Shown here: positions 44,176 to 56,005 of the stretch, piece by piece
Layout: the number at the start of each line of letters is the position of its first letter
Numbering within the stretch: the first letter of the stretch is position 1
Assembly: GCA_023101725.1 (NCBI GenBank)
Contig: JALJCO010007818.1
Coordinates: forward strand, 186,001 to 250,000
DNA length: 64,000 nucleotides
Origin: Atherinomorus stipes
Taxonomy: Eukaryota > Chordata > Actinopteri > Atheriniformes > Atherinidae
Direction: 5' to 3'
Translations under genes and position numbers: made by a program
The notes under the pieces: model-generated
Told to the model about the DNA's origin: nothing
The model's database searches: none
The model's input: only the letters and a program-made list of their open reading frames with translations

Positions 44176-45806
44176 CGCTGCGTACACACCAAACGCGATT
44201 TGGGTGTCAAAAAACGCATCTGACGCCCAGAGTGGGACGCTGAGTCACTAAAAAGTCAGACGCTAAATTTCCAGCGTCAAGACGCCCCCCGACGCGTGTC
44301 GAGGGATGTCCAGCCAAGGCGCGCTCAATGTGCATTGGGAGGAGCTTCTCCTTATTTTCCTTTCACCGGTCTGTTTGCACCATGGCAGATGCTGCCAAAA
44401 TATTTATCACGATATAAATTATTAAATTTGCGATAACTATATACAGTAACTAGCGATATGATTGACATGAGGCAAAATACTTGAATATTGCACAACTTTA
44501 TTTGTGCAAATGAAAATTTACAATTTCTTTTTCACTTTAACAAGCAGCTGTTTCTGATGTGCATTAAAGTTATAACTTTTTATGAAATTAGCTGTGCAGA
44601 CGTTGCAAATCCCTTACTGTCAGTAAATTTAAGCAAAAAGTGTTTCCAGTGGAAATGGGCCGCATTTCCTGAGCAGAACCATGTACAGCAGAGCTGGAGA
44701 ACCTACAGTAACCCTCGTCCTGCATTTATTCTATGTTTCCTTGTTCTAGCACACCTTATTCAAAATAATGAGTCCTCTGAGCAGAACGTGATCATATTTA
44801 TGAGCAGAGCGTTCCTCTCACGCGGCTATGAGAAGTATTGAGTGATCACTCTGACATTCGAGGCGGGCGGGGTTAACTAAGACAAGCTGGACGTGGAAAA
44901 CGATGCGCTGATGCGAAGTTAAACAGGTGGCTTTAATAAACAGCTGATCGAAGGGCTGAATAAGTACGAAATATATACAGCACGTGGCATTTAGATACAC
45001 GGACACTGCCACGTGCGTAACTCCGCCCGCCTGTGACGAACAAAGTTTTTCACATTCATACCCCCGCATTAATAACCACCCCGCCGCGGAAGAAGCTTCA
45101 CGTGGAGGATGAAATGACCAAAAATAACCTTTTTCTTGTTCTTCCGGCTTTGAGAACACGAAGAAAGTTCTCGCTTCTCATGGAGGATGGAACAAGCTTT
45201 AAGTCAATGCGCTGCTTTGACTTTACTCCCCCTTGTCACTACCAGACTGGCTGCATTCACGTTTGACAGTTTCACGCATATTATATCATGATATTTCATT
45301 TTCTTATCATTCCCTAAAGTTACACCGGTATTACCGTGAATGATATGATATGATCCAGCCCTAGTAGAGAGAGGGGCTCAGCTTTATGTGATAAACAAAG
45401 CCAGGGAACGTCGTCGTGGGATGTCTCTGCTCCGTGTCTGTGTTCACCAGATAATGCTGTCACATTCATAACATCACATTCCTCTGGTTCTTCTTGGTGT
45501 TTCCTGTCCAATCAGAAAATGTGTGTCTGCGTCATGACATTGAGTCGCTCTGATTTGGTTGACGCTCCGCATCAAAACGCCAAAGTTCAGATTTTCCAAC
45601 TCTGGCGTCTGCCGCCATTGACTTGTGTAATGCACATCGAACGCTCAAAATCTCAAAACTCGACGTGCAAAACGCATCTAGACGTGCCGCACCTGATGCT
45701 TGTAATGCGCCAGTTTTTGATACCTCCTAGATGCGTGTCGGCCATTGACTTTGCATGTAAACCTGACGTCCTTGACCCCCAAATCGCATTTGGTGTGTAT
45801 GCGCTG
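44176..45806. mobile_element. Harbinger-like element with TTA TSD
   Basis: TIRs CGCTGCGTACACACCAAACG and its near complement ending GGTGTGTATGCGCTG. Pairing extends inward through CGATTTGG. TTA flanks at 44173-44175 and 45807-45809. GACGC-type words recur in both arms. It contains a further hAT-like fragment. No transposase is readable. Confidence 0.75.
44385..45363. mobile_element. hAT-like fragment with RB-type sequence
   Basis: The right end GATATGATCCAGCCCTA is hAT-like. The left end (AAATATTTATCACGATATAA) lacks the TAGGGCTG start. Inside, 44860-45200 shares blocks with the RB repeat (GGCGGGCGGGGTTAAC; AAAGTTCTCGCTTCTCA). Boundaries are approximate. Confidence 0.45.
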
Positions 45807-45965
45807 TTACTCTTTAATCATCGTAGTGCCACCCATAGCCTTGTAGTGTGTACTACGGCGGTTTTGTGGGGATGGTTAAGCCTTTTTCTGTGTTTTTTTG
45901 CCACCATATTCACACCTGAACCGGCTTCAGCGCCGTGGGACATGGCCTAAGTCTTCTCACTCACT

Positions 45966-46310
45966 AAAGCTTGCTACATACTCCACGAGAAGCGAGAACT
46001 TTCTTCTTGTTTTTGGCGCTACGAGAACAAGATGACGACATTTTGTTCTCGCGGACGTGATTGAAGACCGCTTGCGGCTTGTCCTCCACTTCTCGGCTGA
46101 GCAGAACTTTTTTCTGGTGGAGCTCCTAGTTTGTTGCAACGCCTTTATAATAACTTTATAACTGCTGGGTAAACACTGCCCCATCCTGCACGGTTGCAGA
46201 CAAAGCCTCTTGTAGAGTATGTATTGGCTGGACAAAAGCTAACTTTTTTCTTGTTCTTGTAGCTTTAAGGGCAAGAATAAAGTTCTCGCTTCTCACAGAG
46301 GAAAATTTTA
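45966..46310 (+). repeat. Dispersed repeat RB, copy with inverted ends
   Basis: GAGAAGCGAGAACTTTC at 45987-46003 is the reverse complement of AAAGTTCTCGCTTCTC at 46280-46294, suggesting a MITE about 340 bp long. Related pieces are at 32702-32955 and 45120-45200. Confidence 0.6.
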
Positions 46311-47328
46311 CTTCTCAAAGCTTTCTCTTTTGCATCTCAGGAGACAAAAAGGAGATCTCATCCCAGCCTCATTCAGATTTCAAATCATTCTCATTAATCT
46401 CTCTTTCGTTTCTCTTAAAATTCACGAGGAGAAATTGTCTGGAGACATCTAGAGAATTATCTGAGAAATAATTGAGATCTCATTTGAAACTGGAAGTGAG
46501 ACTAGGTTGAGATTTTGAGCAATTTTCCTATCTGGAGACAAGGTTGAGAAACAGTAGAAATAAGCCATTGTCTCAATTAGCTCTCATGCACATCTGACAT
46601 TTGTCTAGGAGAAGTAAATGAGACCTTTATGAGATCTCCTTTCCAAAATTATTTCCTCTGGGAAGCTTAATACCTTTCATATGAAAATATATTAGTCAGT
46701 TTTGTTTTTAGCCTTTTGTAAAAATTCACGACTTGTTGGTTCTGCTTACCTTTCATGCATGTGAATCACCTGGTCTTAGAGCGCATTGCACCAGGATAGT
46801 CCCCCAGACGGGGAATTCCAAAAACTTTTGCCCATTCCTTTGGTTTGGTTTGCCATATGACACTCCGCTTAAGCAGACCAAACAACCTGGATAACATCAC
46901 ACAGTTAGAAAGAAATTTTCACTCGGGGTGATAGTCCCCGAAATAACCACTGGTCATAAAGAAATAGGCAGGAGGAAATCCTTCGTCATCGGCCAGCTTG
47001 TTCACCGCAAATAATCAGGTTTTCAACCTACTGTGGTTTTTAGAATCTGTACAGGCGATCTAGCGAGCTTTCCAGGATGTTGCACTAAGACACACTCAAC
47101 ATCATTTCTTTTTATTGGTTTACTTGATGGTCGATTTGCTTTAATACCAGCGTTTGCTTGCAAATGAACCTGGATTTCTAATTTTCAAGCAGAGCAAATT
47201 TTCCTTTTTTTCACACCAGAGTATGAATGTGTGTCCACACCACTGTAAATAAGCTGTTCTATACACAGAGCTGGACCAAGAGTCATTTGTGGATGACACT
47301 GGGCCATGTGTGCGCCTTAGTTTACTGA
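46311..47328. repeat. Unclassified; possible repeat at 46311-46650
   Basis: 46311-46650 is rich in short GAGATCTC-like words and resembles a teleost dispersed repeat. Nothing is recognised in the rest. Confidence 0.3.
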
Positions 47329-47632
47329 CTGTCACACACAGATCTCAAATTTGTCATCACTTCCCAATGTACTTATTATTCCCCTGGATTTCCTTGGTTC
47401 ATTCCGAGATCTTTGTTGGCGTTCCTGGTTGGTTTGTTGCCCTCTGTTCTTTGGGAATTCTGGTCAGGACTCTGCCAAGCTTTGGGTTTGCCTTGGATAT
47501 TGTGGTTTTATATTCCCTGCTTTTGCAACCGCTTTGTTGTTTTTCCTTTTTCAGTTTCTTGCTGTTCTTCCTCCTGAGTTATTCCTGAATTGGGGTCCTT
47601 CATCCACCTCTACCAAATATGACAGTGGATGG
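47329..47632 (+). mobile_element. Candidate degenerate solo LTR
   Basis: The stretch starts TGTCACACAC and ends AAATATGACA, with the TG...CA termini of LTRs. The T-rich body and the CCTGAATTGGGGTCCTTCAT near the end recall LTRs of fish Gypsy elements. No 4-6 bp TSD was found and no internal retroviral-type genes lie nearby. Confidence 0.35.
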
Positions 47633-49454
47633 GCCCTGTTTGTCACCGGTGGCCTCTCTGTTGCCCCTGTGGCCAGGACAACCCCGTTCATCTGGGATCA
47701 ATTAACCAAGGCAGCCAGGCGGGCTCAGCCAAGCACCCTTTTTCTGACTACGCTCAACATAATGATAGGCTTTCAAGCAATAATGCCTTTGTTCTGGATG
47801 GGTCTGTTTGTTTGCTTCCTCTGGTCAGATGCAAATTTCAATGGGGGTGCATCTGAGCAAGCCTATTTCTGCCCTCTTGTTTTCAGGTCCTTTGAGTTTC
47901 TGTTGTGTTTGAAGTCTCCTTATTTAATTGAAACGTAGGGTTGACGATCGTGGATGTGGCTGAGAATGCCATGCAGAATGGCATCTTGGGTTGAACAGCG
48001 GTCGGTACTCGATGCCAGAAACCCTCAAATCACTCCCCAAATGTTTCCCTTGATTTTTCCTCTGTTTCCTGCTTTTTGTGTTTATTCCTTTTCTGCTCCC
48101 ATGTTGGACTTTTCCATCGACCCAGGACGGTATTTTGATGGTATTACAGAGAGAGTTTAGATTAGAAGCAGCTTGAATTTCAAAAACAAAACTCAAGATC
48201 TTTAGACTGTTCATCTGTTTCTTTAAAATAAATTCCACATTTCCTTCATTTGTTTATCTTGGATGGACTCAAATTATTAAATGATTAATCAAAATATACA
48301 TAAAAATGCATCAGTTCAGGTTGGTCCCACTCTATTAGACGAGAAAAATTTATGTAGATATTGTGTGTAGGAGACGATAAGCTTTAGAAAATCTGTTCAA
48401 ACTTTGTTCATTTCCTACTTTTTAGCCAAATCTTATCAGTCAGACATTTGGAGACATCTTTTCTCTCAGAATGTTGTGAATTTAAACTGTTGTTGAACAA
48501 AACACTTATACTGTCAGATTGTTTCAAGCATGTTCACTTTTTAAGGATATCATTTCAGACAGCGCTGTTCGGACTTTGAGAAACACGGCTGACCAGAGAT
48601 CAGATTGGTCCCAATCCAAATCCCAAATAAGTGTGGGCAGCTGATATTAGCCATAACACCAGTGACCCAGACTGCAGGAATTTCATTGACCTTCTTGACA
48701 CAGTTGGCGAGGTTTTACAAATGCCAAACATGCTTTATATGGACAAGACTTACACAAGATGTGATTGCAGTGCAGGGAAATAGCAGAAGGCAACCTTTCG
48801 CTGGTCGTGTGTGTTTATGACTCTGACCCTGTTGGTTCAATTACTTTTATTTCCATAAACATCCTTGATCCCATTTGGACTGACTCTGCTGTTGATATGC
48901 TGCTGTCAGTCAGCTTTGATCGTTGACCCCAGAGAAACACGACTGGCCTGTTAGGGTTTTATTGTTCACAAGAATGTGCAGGTGTGTGTGTGTGTGTGTG
49001 TGGGGTTGCTAAAAATAGCCAACAAGCCTTTGTATTTATGTACATGGATTACAAAGTGCCACACTTCAACTCTGTGTGTGTGCACGCATACCTGTATATT
49101 ATCTAAACAGATACAGCCAATAGCAGCTATGTTCCAGGAAATACCTACCTGCTTCCAGTGTCTCATCCTGACAAACTAGAAATCTGTTGACTATTGAAAC
49201 ACAAATAAAAATGTACCCAAAGCGTTGCTGTGCTGTCATAGCAGGGATGCTGCAGGAAGGAAGTACCATTATTATGCAACAGGGTGTGGATTGTTGTCAG
49301 TGTCATGTCAGTTTCCAAAGGAATAAAAGCTAATAGTTTGAGTAAAATGAAATCAAAAGACTTTATTATAAAAGGATGGCAAAGTTTTTAACAAGTGAAT
49401 TGTTGTAATTTTAGCAAATTTATCTTTGACAATTTGCTAATTGGATGTATACTG
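47633..49454. other. No recognised gene; (GT)n at 48982-49002
   Basis: Frames up to 195 codons crossing 47351-47938 have no domain. A 21-bp GT microsatellite lies at 48982-49002. Confidence 0.4.
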
Positions 49455-50522
49455 CATATACTCACCATTCATTTTCTAGATTCAAATGTTCAATTGCTTG
49501 TAACACTAACATCTCTAAGCCAATAACATGGCAGCAAGTAAACGCATCTAGTCATGTAGACATGGTCAAGACGACTTGCTGATGTTAGAACTGAACATCA
49601 GAATGAGGAAAAAAGGAGATTTAAGGGACTTTGAACATGGCATAGTTGTTGGTCTGATTATTTCAGGAACTGCTGATATACTGGGATTTTCACACACAAT
49701 CATCTCTAGGGTTTCCTGAGAATGGTCTGAAGAAGAGAAAATATCCAGTGAGCAGCAGTTGTCTGGACCAGAATGTCTTGTTGATGTCAGAGATCACCAC
49801 AGTATGCAGGATCGCGTCTCTGAACACGCAACACATCCAACCTTGAAGCAGATGGGCTTCAGCAGCAGAAGACCACACCGAGTGCCACTCCTGTCAGCTA
49901 GGAACAGGAAACTGAGGCTACAATTCACACAGACTCACCAGAACTGGACAATAGAAGATGGAAAAACATTGCTGGTCTGATGAGTCTCCATTTCTGCTCC
50001 ACATTCAGATGGTAGAATCAGACTTTGGTGGAAACATCATGAAAACTTGGATCTATCCTGACTTGGATCAACAGTTCAGGCTGCTGTTGGTGTAACGGTG
50101 TGGGGAATATTTTCTTGGCCCACCCTAGTCCCTTAGCACCAACACCACCACAGTCTACCTGAGTATTGCTGCTGACCAAGTCCATCCCTTTATGACCACA
50201 GTGTAGCATCTTCTGATGGCTACTTCCAGCAGGATAATGCACCGTGTCACAAAGCTCACATCATCTCCAAATGCTTTCTAGAAAATAACAAAAAGTTAGC
50301 GGCACAGTCACCAGATCTTCATCCAATTCTCATCATGGATGCAGCCGAAGTAATCTGCAGCAACTCTGTGATGCTATCTTGTCAAAATGGAGCAAAATCT
50401 CTGAGGAATGTTTCCAGCACCTTTATGAATCCATGAACTAAGACAGTTCTGAAGATAAAGGTGAGGTTGACCCGGTAGTAGAAGATGGACCTGATAAAGA
50501 GGCCAGTGAGTGTTCATATTAA
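49455..50522 (+). mobile_element. Tc1-like transposon, second copy, decayed
   Basis: Same family as 19335-20753, in the opposite orientation. Landmarks are GACATGGTCAAGACGACTTG (5' region), ACTGCTGATATACTGGGATT (helix-turn-helix region) and TGGCTACTTCCAGCAGGATA (catalytic region). The right end is near CTGATAAAGAGGCCAGTGAG. The frame is broken repeatedly, and the third catalytic block is deleted or altered around 50310-50340. It lacks the SINE found in the other copy. Confidence 0.85.
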
Positions 50523-50689
50523 GCAGAGGACATTTATGATCAGTCATCAATAACTTAAGAATCATCAGACTTTGAAAAGCTCAAGGGGGTACAGACTACA
50601 GGATTCCTGAGACCTTCAAAGATGTAGAGACCACACATTTGATGATTGCAAAAGACAAACCGGCCAAAATTTCTCTCATGATCGTATAT

Positions 50690-51394
50690 TGTGGAGTGTA
50701 CACACTATGGAGAACACCCCACACCAACTGATTTGCCAGCAGAGAATCCGCTTCTTCACTGTCAATATTCCAAATCTTGTGATATCAAACAAGATTTCGG
50801 TGACGAGACTTTAGCGTAAACTAATGTAGCGGACTTTTCTGCCTCTTACATTGTGGAAAAAAACTTACATACATAGAAAAAAGATGGTGGAAAAACTCAT
50901 AGAGACAGCGGGGATGTGACTGTATGGTGCGAGTTGGAGATGAAAAAAATTGCCACAAGCATTAGATAGCTTGAAGAGCAGAGCTGTGAGCTACGGTTGT
51001 GTGCTCTTTGTTTTTTATTTCCTTTTTCCGTCAGCTTTTGCGTCTTGATTGGCTGTTGTTCCCGGAGCCTACTTGTAAATTCCCAATGAGAGCAGCGTTT
51101 TTGATTTTGCACAGCTGTGAACACGGTGCGTGTTCGGGTCCTCTCGGAACACCATACAAACACCAGGATTTCTACTCACAAATGTTAAACATTTTCATTA
51201 TTTACGATCTCTCCTTCTGAGGCCTTCCGAGCGGATCGGACTGGACAGAATCACTCTTAACTCACCTCACACCATGGGAAGATCAGATGTGATATTTTTG
51301 CAAACATCCGGCAATCGGACCTTTACTGGCTTTGATTGTAAGGGGGAGATTGGGACAAAAATCGGGCTAATTTTCCTGTAGTGTGTACCCGCCT
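50690..51394. mobile_element. Candidate TIR element
   Basis: GGAGTGTACACACTATGGAG near 50694 pairs loosely with TGTAGTGTGTACCCGCC near 51388. No exact TSD was seen. Frames of 70-88 codons inside have no domain. Confidence 0.4.
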
Positions 51395-51952
51395 TCAATT
51401 GAAGCAGATGTATTGTCAGAGCTTGTCTCCTCTCTCTTAATAGACTGAGCTTTCTCTTCTTTTTTTTTGTTTTTTTGGCCCATCAACCGTCCTCCTGCTG
51501 CTGACATCAGCCTTGACGCCTCATTTGACCCTCTGAGTGAGTGGACAGACCTCCTCATGTTGTGATGGGCAGCCAACAGGAAATCATTAGTGCCCCTGTT
51601 CCTGTCCACCACCCCAGAGCATTATGGGAGGTGGAGCTGGTGACTGAGCGGTTAACAAAACTTGGTGCTTCCTGTCTCCTGTTCTGCTGACTTGACATCT
51701 CTTGTGTGTGAGTTTTTGTGAGTGTGTTTTTGTGTGTGAGCGAGTAAATGTTGAGGTTTTTCTCGCTTCAGCCTGAAAACTTGGTGTTCTGCTAAGACTG
51801 AAGCCATGAAGGCGGTTTTTGGTTCTGTTTGTCTGATGGTCACATCTGTCCACATCTGTTGAAGCATCTTGTCTGTTTGTAGCCACATCATGTGCCTCTC
51901 TGTTTTGAATGAGCCATTTCATTGAAGGCTAAACATGTTTGTCTCCTTCTAG
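51395..51952 (+). other. Upstream flank of exon (intron or 5' region)
   Basis: T-rich at 51460-51477. It ends in GTTTGTCTCCTTCTAG, a good acceptor. No gene is supported here. Confidence 0.45.
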
Positions 51953-52103
51953 ATGTATGGGCGTTACACCCAGGATCTTGGGGTGTACGCCAAAGAGGAG
52001 GCAGCTCGGTTGAGGGAGAGCGGACAGAGGCGATCGGTCAGCGAGCGGAGTCGGACCTTGGACCTGCTGGAGTATGAAAAGGGACGCTGTGCCAAGTGTC
52101 GCA
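51953..52103 (+). CDS. Protein-coding exon, product not recognised
   Basis: The exon follows a polypyrimidine tract and AG at 51951-51952 and ends before GTAAGT at 52104, both good consensus sites. Its 151 bases give 50 open codons plus one base, so the donor lies in phase 1. The peptide starts MYGRYTQDLGVYAKEEAARL, continues with a basic, serine-rich stretch (RESGQRRSVSERSRT) and ends LLEYEKGRCAKCR. The first half is likely helical and highly charged. The CxxC at the end could open a zinc site completed by the next exon, but one pair proves nothing. ATG is the first codon, but TAG precedes it in the acceptor, so it may be internal rather than a start. No partner exon was found nearby, so the introns must be long. 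I do not recognise the gene. Confidence 0.65.
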
Positions 52104-53097
52104 GTAAGTGTTAAACCACAGCAGCCGATGGGCAAGAAGCTACTGCGGTCCATATTTACCTCACACACACCCGAGGATTAACTTTAAGTTTCTAAAAGTA
52201 GGTAATTATCAATCTGAAGCAGCTGAAGTTACCTTTAAATTCAAGAAAATCCACTTCCTCACTTCTTGTACATGCCACTGACACATCTGTTATGTCTGAA
52301 TATTCAGTGACGAGGTCAGCCGTGTACGTTAGTGACCTTGAACATCACATTTTATTTTGCGTCACTACAAAGCGTTTTCACTCGTCAGAGGGGCTTTGAA
52401 CAGCAGGTTAAATGAGTAAAGGTCAGAACATGTCAAGAACAGAGGGAATAAATGGTTTTCTGAACAGATTGGGACAAAAATAAGCCTTTTACACAGTTCA
52501 GAGCAGTCAGTAATGGTATTTTACATCTCAGCTGTAGCGCCCCATTAAAAGAAAGAGAAACTGTGTACGCCCCATAAAGCAGCCAGAGCAGTCCTCTACA
52601 TCTCTGCTTCAACATGACCCCATTGTTACAGATGCAAACTTAAAGCTCTTTAGATCTGAAATGGACACTCAGCCGTGGTGCCTTTTGCTCAGACAGCAGA
52701 AAAATCCAAGAGAAAGAAGGAACATGATGCTGCAGCACACATCATCCACAAGCACAGTCCTTCACTGTGAATCTGATGTACGCAGGTTTCAGCACACGAG
52801 TGGAGTCATGTGGACACTTCCCTCTACTCTGTTGTTGGTGATAATAATAACGTGTGTGTGTGTTTGTGTGTGTGGCAGATAATGAGATTGGATAAGATTG
52901 CATACAGGACACATAACAGGATAAAATGACTGTAAACAAAAGTGGGGAAGGTCTCTTAGATCCATGTGCAAGATGAGAACAGGCAATTACATTTGCTAGA
53001 GCTAAAACTTAGAATTGAATTATTCAGTTTAATACATTACAAAAAAAATTAAGATATAAAAAAATTAAGAATATTAGAACTGTTATTGAATTTTTGT
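52104..53097 (+). other. Probable intron
   Basis: Begins with the GTAAGT donor. It contains a short interrupted GT stretch at 52851-52875. No further exon is supported. Confidence 0.5.
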
Positions 53098-53101
53098 TTA
53101 A

Positions 53102-53566
53102 AGGTAGAGTCCCGAGTTTCCCCCCCTGAAAATAAATGGTAGATTTGTGCAAGTGAAATCCATCTCAATCTGCACCTTTGGGCCTCAACTCTTGTGCAGT
53201 GGTGAGTTTGTTTGCAATTCCCTCTCCCCCTGTCTGTAATTAGCTTTTTTCCCTTTTTTTTCGTCCGTTACGGACGTTTCTGGGTGGAGATTTCTGTATA
53301 TATTGCCAGCCAGTGACAGCACTAAGGGCATGACACTGTGTGGGGCTAAGCTAATGATTGGAGGAGACGAAAAGAGCTTTGGATAGTGCACGTTGGAAAA
53401 CCAGGGTTAATATTGGTTTGGCTTTTACTCGCTTCCGAACTTTGAAGGAGAGGCTTGAAGCTGAATAGGCTGAAGTGTGATGCAGCCATTTGCCCAAGGG
53501 GAGGAGCTGTCGGTTTGAATTGTGTTGTTTACAAACAGAAATGGGGAGGAACTCTGGACTCTACTT
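53102..53566 (+). mobile_element. TTAA-flanked MITE, copy 2
   Basis: AGGTAGAGTCCC...GGACTCTACTT, 465 bp, flanked by TTAA at 53098-53101 and 53567-53570. Same family and orientation as 3407-3953, with internal deletions relative to it. Non-coding. Confidence 0.85.
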
Positions 53567-53570
53567 TTAA

Positions 53571-55707
53571 TAAATAGAAAATAAAAACGAAACAAAAACC
53601 CAAACCAAACTTCCATTTAAATTTCCATTTATATCATATGGAACATTGTAGTTTTACCTTTTAAAGAAAAAAAAAAATTTCGGAAAACAAGGTTTTTGTA
53701 GTTACAGGATTTGCTTGTCACATTTATTTGACATTTTATGTGTTCAATTTTATTTTAATTAAGGGCAAAATCTTAACTTGATTATCAAGTAAAGGAAGGA
53801 TGTTCGATATTTGCTTTTTACAGATATCCAATATTGTCCAACTCTTAAATTCCAATATCCGATATTTACTGATATATATGCAGACCACTGTCAGGTTGTA
53901 TCTCATATTTTGAGAAATACAACTCGATTCTGCTCTGAGAGCAAAGATCCCAAAATAGTCTTAACTCAGCCAGAGGAGTTCATTTTGGACATCTGGCTGC
54001 CAGATATCTGATTCTAGCAGGTATTAGCCAACATTTGGGTAATTATAATAATGCTCCTGACAACTTGGTAACTTAACCAACAACTTAAAACCAGACATAT
54101 TATAAGCAGCTTCAAAGCAAGTCAGTCTGTAGAGCAGCAGCTGCACTGTGTGAAATAAGTAGTTTTAGGATTTAGTATGTAAGAAATAAAAACTTGACTG
54201 ATAATCTTACACATTCTGCTCTTGCCTTGCATATCACCCTCAAAGCAAGATCACAGAGACCTTTTGATTGGATATTAGACTGTAGGACTTGTGAGCAGCC
54301 TCCTCGTGGCCAAGTGAACACATTAAACGTGATGCTGCCTGGGAGTAAATCTGCTCCCATGGAGTCTCAGGTCATGATGGGAAAACAAGATTCCAATTAG
54401 AAATCTCTATTTTCCCATCAACTAATATGCTGCAAAAATGAGTGTTGGTATTTCTGCCAAAGATTTAACATTAGAACATCCACAGCGGTTATAAACTTCT
54501 TCATTTTCTCTTCCTTCTTTTTCTTCTCCTTCTTCTTTCTGTGTTTGCTGTGATATGTGCGGTAACAGTCTGTGTTGTTTTCTAAAGTTTTTCTTTTAAT
54601 CTGATCACATGACATTTTTCATTCTTGTCTCTGCTGGTGAGAGGGTCACAGTTCACCTCTTCAGATAAATATAAGTACATTAAGCTGCGGAATGATGGTA
54701 GAAGTAATGAAATGCTTTAAAAGGTGACGAAGGAGCCCATAAAAGAAATTGGTCATTGCTGAAGTGCCATTGAGCACATACACCAGTTCAACCTGGCATA
54801 GCTGCTGGTTCTGTGGAAATGGAGAGCCCTCTACTGTTTTTCAGTAATAATTGCAACCAGCAACAAAAACATTGTCTTTTCTGTTCTAAGAAGCAAATTT
54901 CTGCATGTGTCCCGTGTTCTCGCCTCCCTGATGAGTCTTGGACATGTTTTGCTGACAGCTGATGAGTCAGCTTTCCATCTTTCTCAGGATTTTTAGAAAA
55001 TACCTACAACTGAATTGATTAGCGGCCCAGCAGGTAGCTTGGAGTGTGAGAGATGCTGTCTGGATAAAACCACACACTTTTATCTCTGCAGGAGACAAAG
55101 GGGAAATGGAAACACTCACAGACTGGTGGAGGCATTAAAAAAGGCAGCAACTCTGAACATGAATGCAAAGCTGACACATCCACGTTTAATATCTGCAGCC
55201 TGAGGATGGATATCCATACATAACTCCTCTGCTTGGATACGCATACTGTTTTATTTACATGCACACATTGCATACCCTCGTGTTCATTTGCTGCTAGACT
55301 GATGCTGCTAAATGGTGCAGTGAGCAGCAGTCTCACGCCTGTTGTCTGCATTCTCCGGCCCAGCTCTGTGCTGGGCGTATGTGTGTGTGTGTGTGTGTGT
55401 GTGTAATATGTCGGAACTAGTCCCCTAACAGCCAGGCAGTCCCTACAGCTTCAGACAGGGTGCATGGTGAACTGTAATGACAGCAGTGCAGCAGAGCAAC
55501 AGGTGTGATCTCTGTAATTACAGCCAGCGGTGCTGCAGATCTGAGCTGCAACATCCGGCTGGCAGTTCAGTGTGAACAAGACCGGCAGATGATCCGCTTC
55601 AGACCAGGACTTCCTCAGCTGGGACAGTAGGATTGGCTCTAGTACAAGCATATCACACATAAGGTGAATAGAGAGTGAGGGAAATCTGGATATCTTTTAA
55701 ACATATA
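53571..55707. other. No recognised gene; possible decayed hAT; (TG)n at 55380-55404
   Basis: 53800-54020 contains repeated CGATATTTGC and CAGATATC words near its ends and may be a decayed hAT MITE. A 25-bp TG microsatellite lies at 55380-55404. No other feature is supported. Confidence 0.35.
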
Positions 55708-56005
55708 CAGCTGTCTTCAAAATTCTTCACACCCTCCGATTAAAGAAGGAGAAAAATCAGCTGTCAATGAATATAGTTGAATTTGACAAAAGTAATAATA
55801 GAAAAAAAAAAAAAATTTATGAAAATCATGACACTGATTTCGAATTGTGGTCCAACAGAAATATTAAAAATAAACACACAAAAAATAAAACAAGTAAAAA
55901 GTACGATGGGGCTCGAAGTAGAATTTTGTTGAGCAACACTTTAAGGCAATCACTGCAATCAGGTGTTTTCTGTAACGTTCAATAAGACTTCTACACCTGT
56001 TGAAG
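55708..56005 (-). mobile_element. Tc1-like element end
   Basis: CAGCTGTCTTCAAAATTCTT after TA, then GAATATAGTTGAATTTGACA and ACACTTTAAGGCAATCACTG, follow the order of the 3' part of a teleost Tc1-like family read antisense. It breaks near 56005. A related start is at 61709. Confidence 0.6.

Larger units (their letters stand above)
43736..45947. mobile_element. Harbinger-like element, outer member of a nest
   Basis: Left end GGGCCCGTCCCCAC and right end GTGGGACATGGCC pair with a few mismatches. TAA flanks at 43733-43735 and 45948-45950. Most of its length is a second insertion (44176-45806). The left part has an open frame of 73 codons (43941-44162) without transposase motifs. Confidence 0.6.

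Noticed and set aside
45519..45950. 143-codon plus-strand frame
   Set aside because: Lies across the right arms of two nested inverted-repeat elements.
47351..47938. 195-codon plus-strand frame that looks membrane-like
   Set aside because: F/L-rich by base composition, overlapped by another frame and partly inside a candidate LTR; no recognised family.
54000..55000. Additional exons of the 51953 gene
   Set aside because: Several AG and GT pairs exist, but none bounds an open, coding-like segment in a compatible phase.
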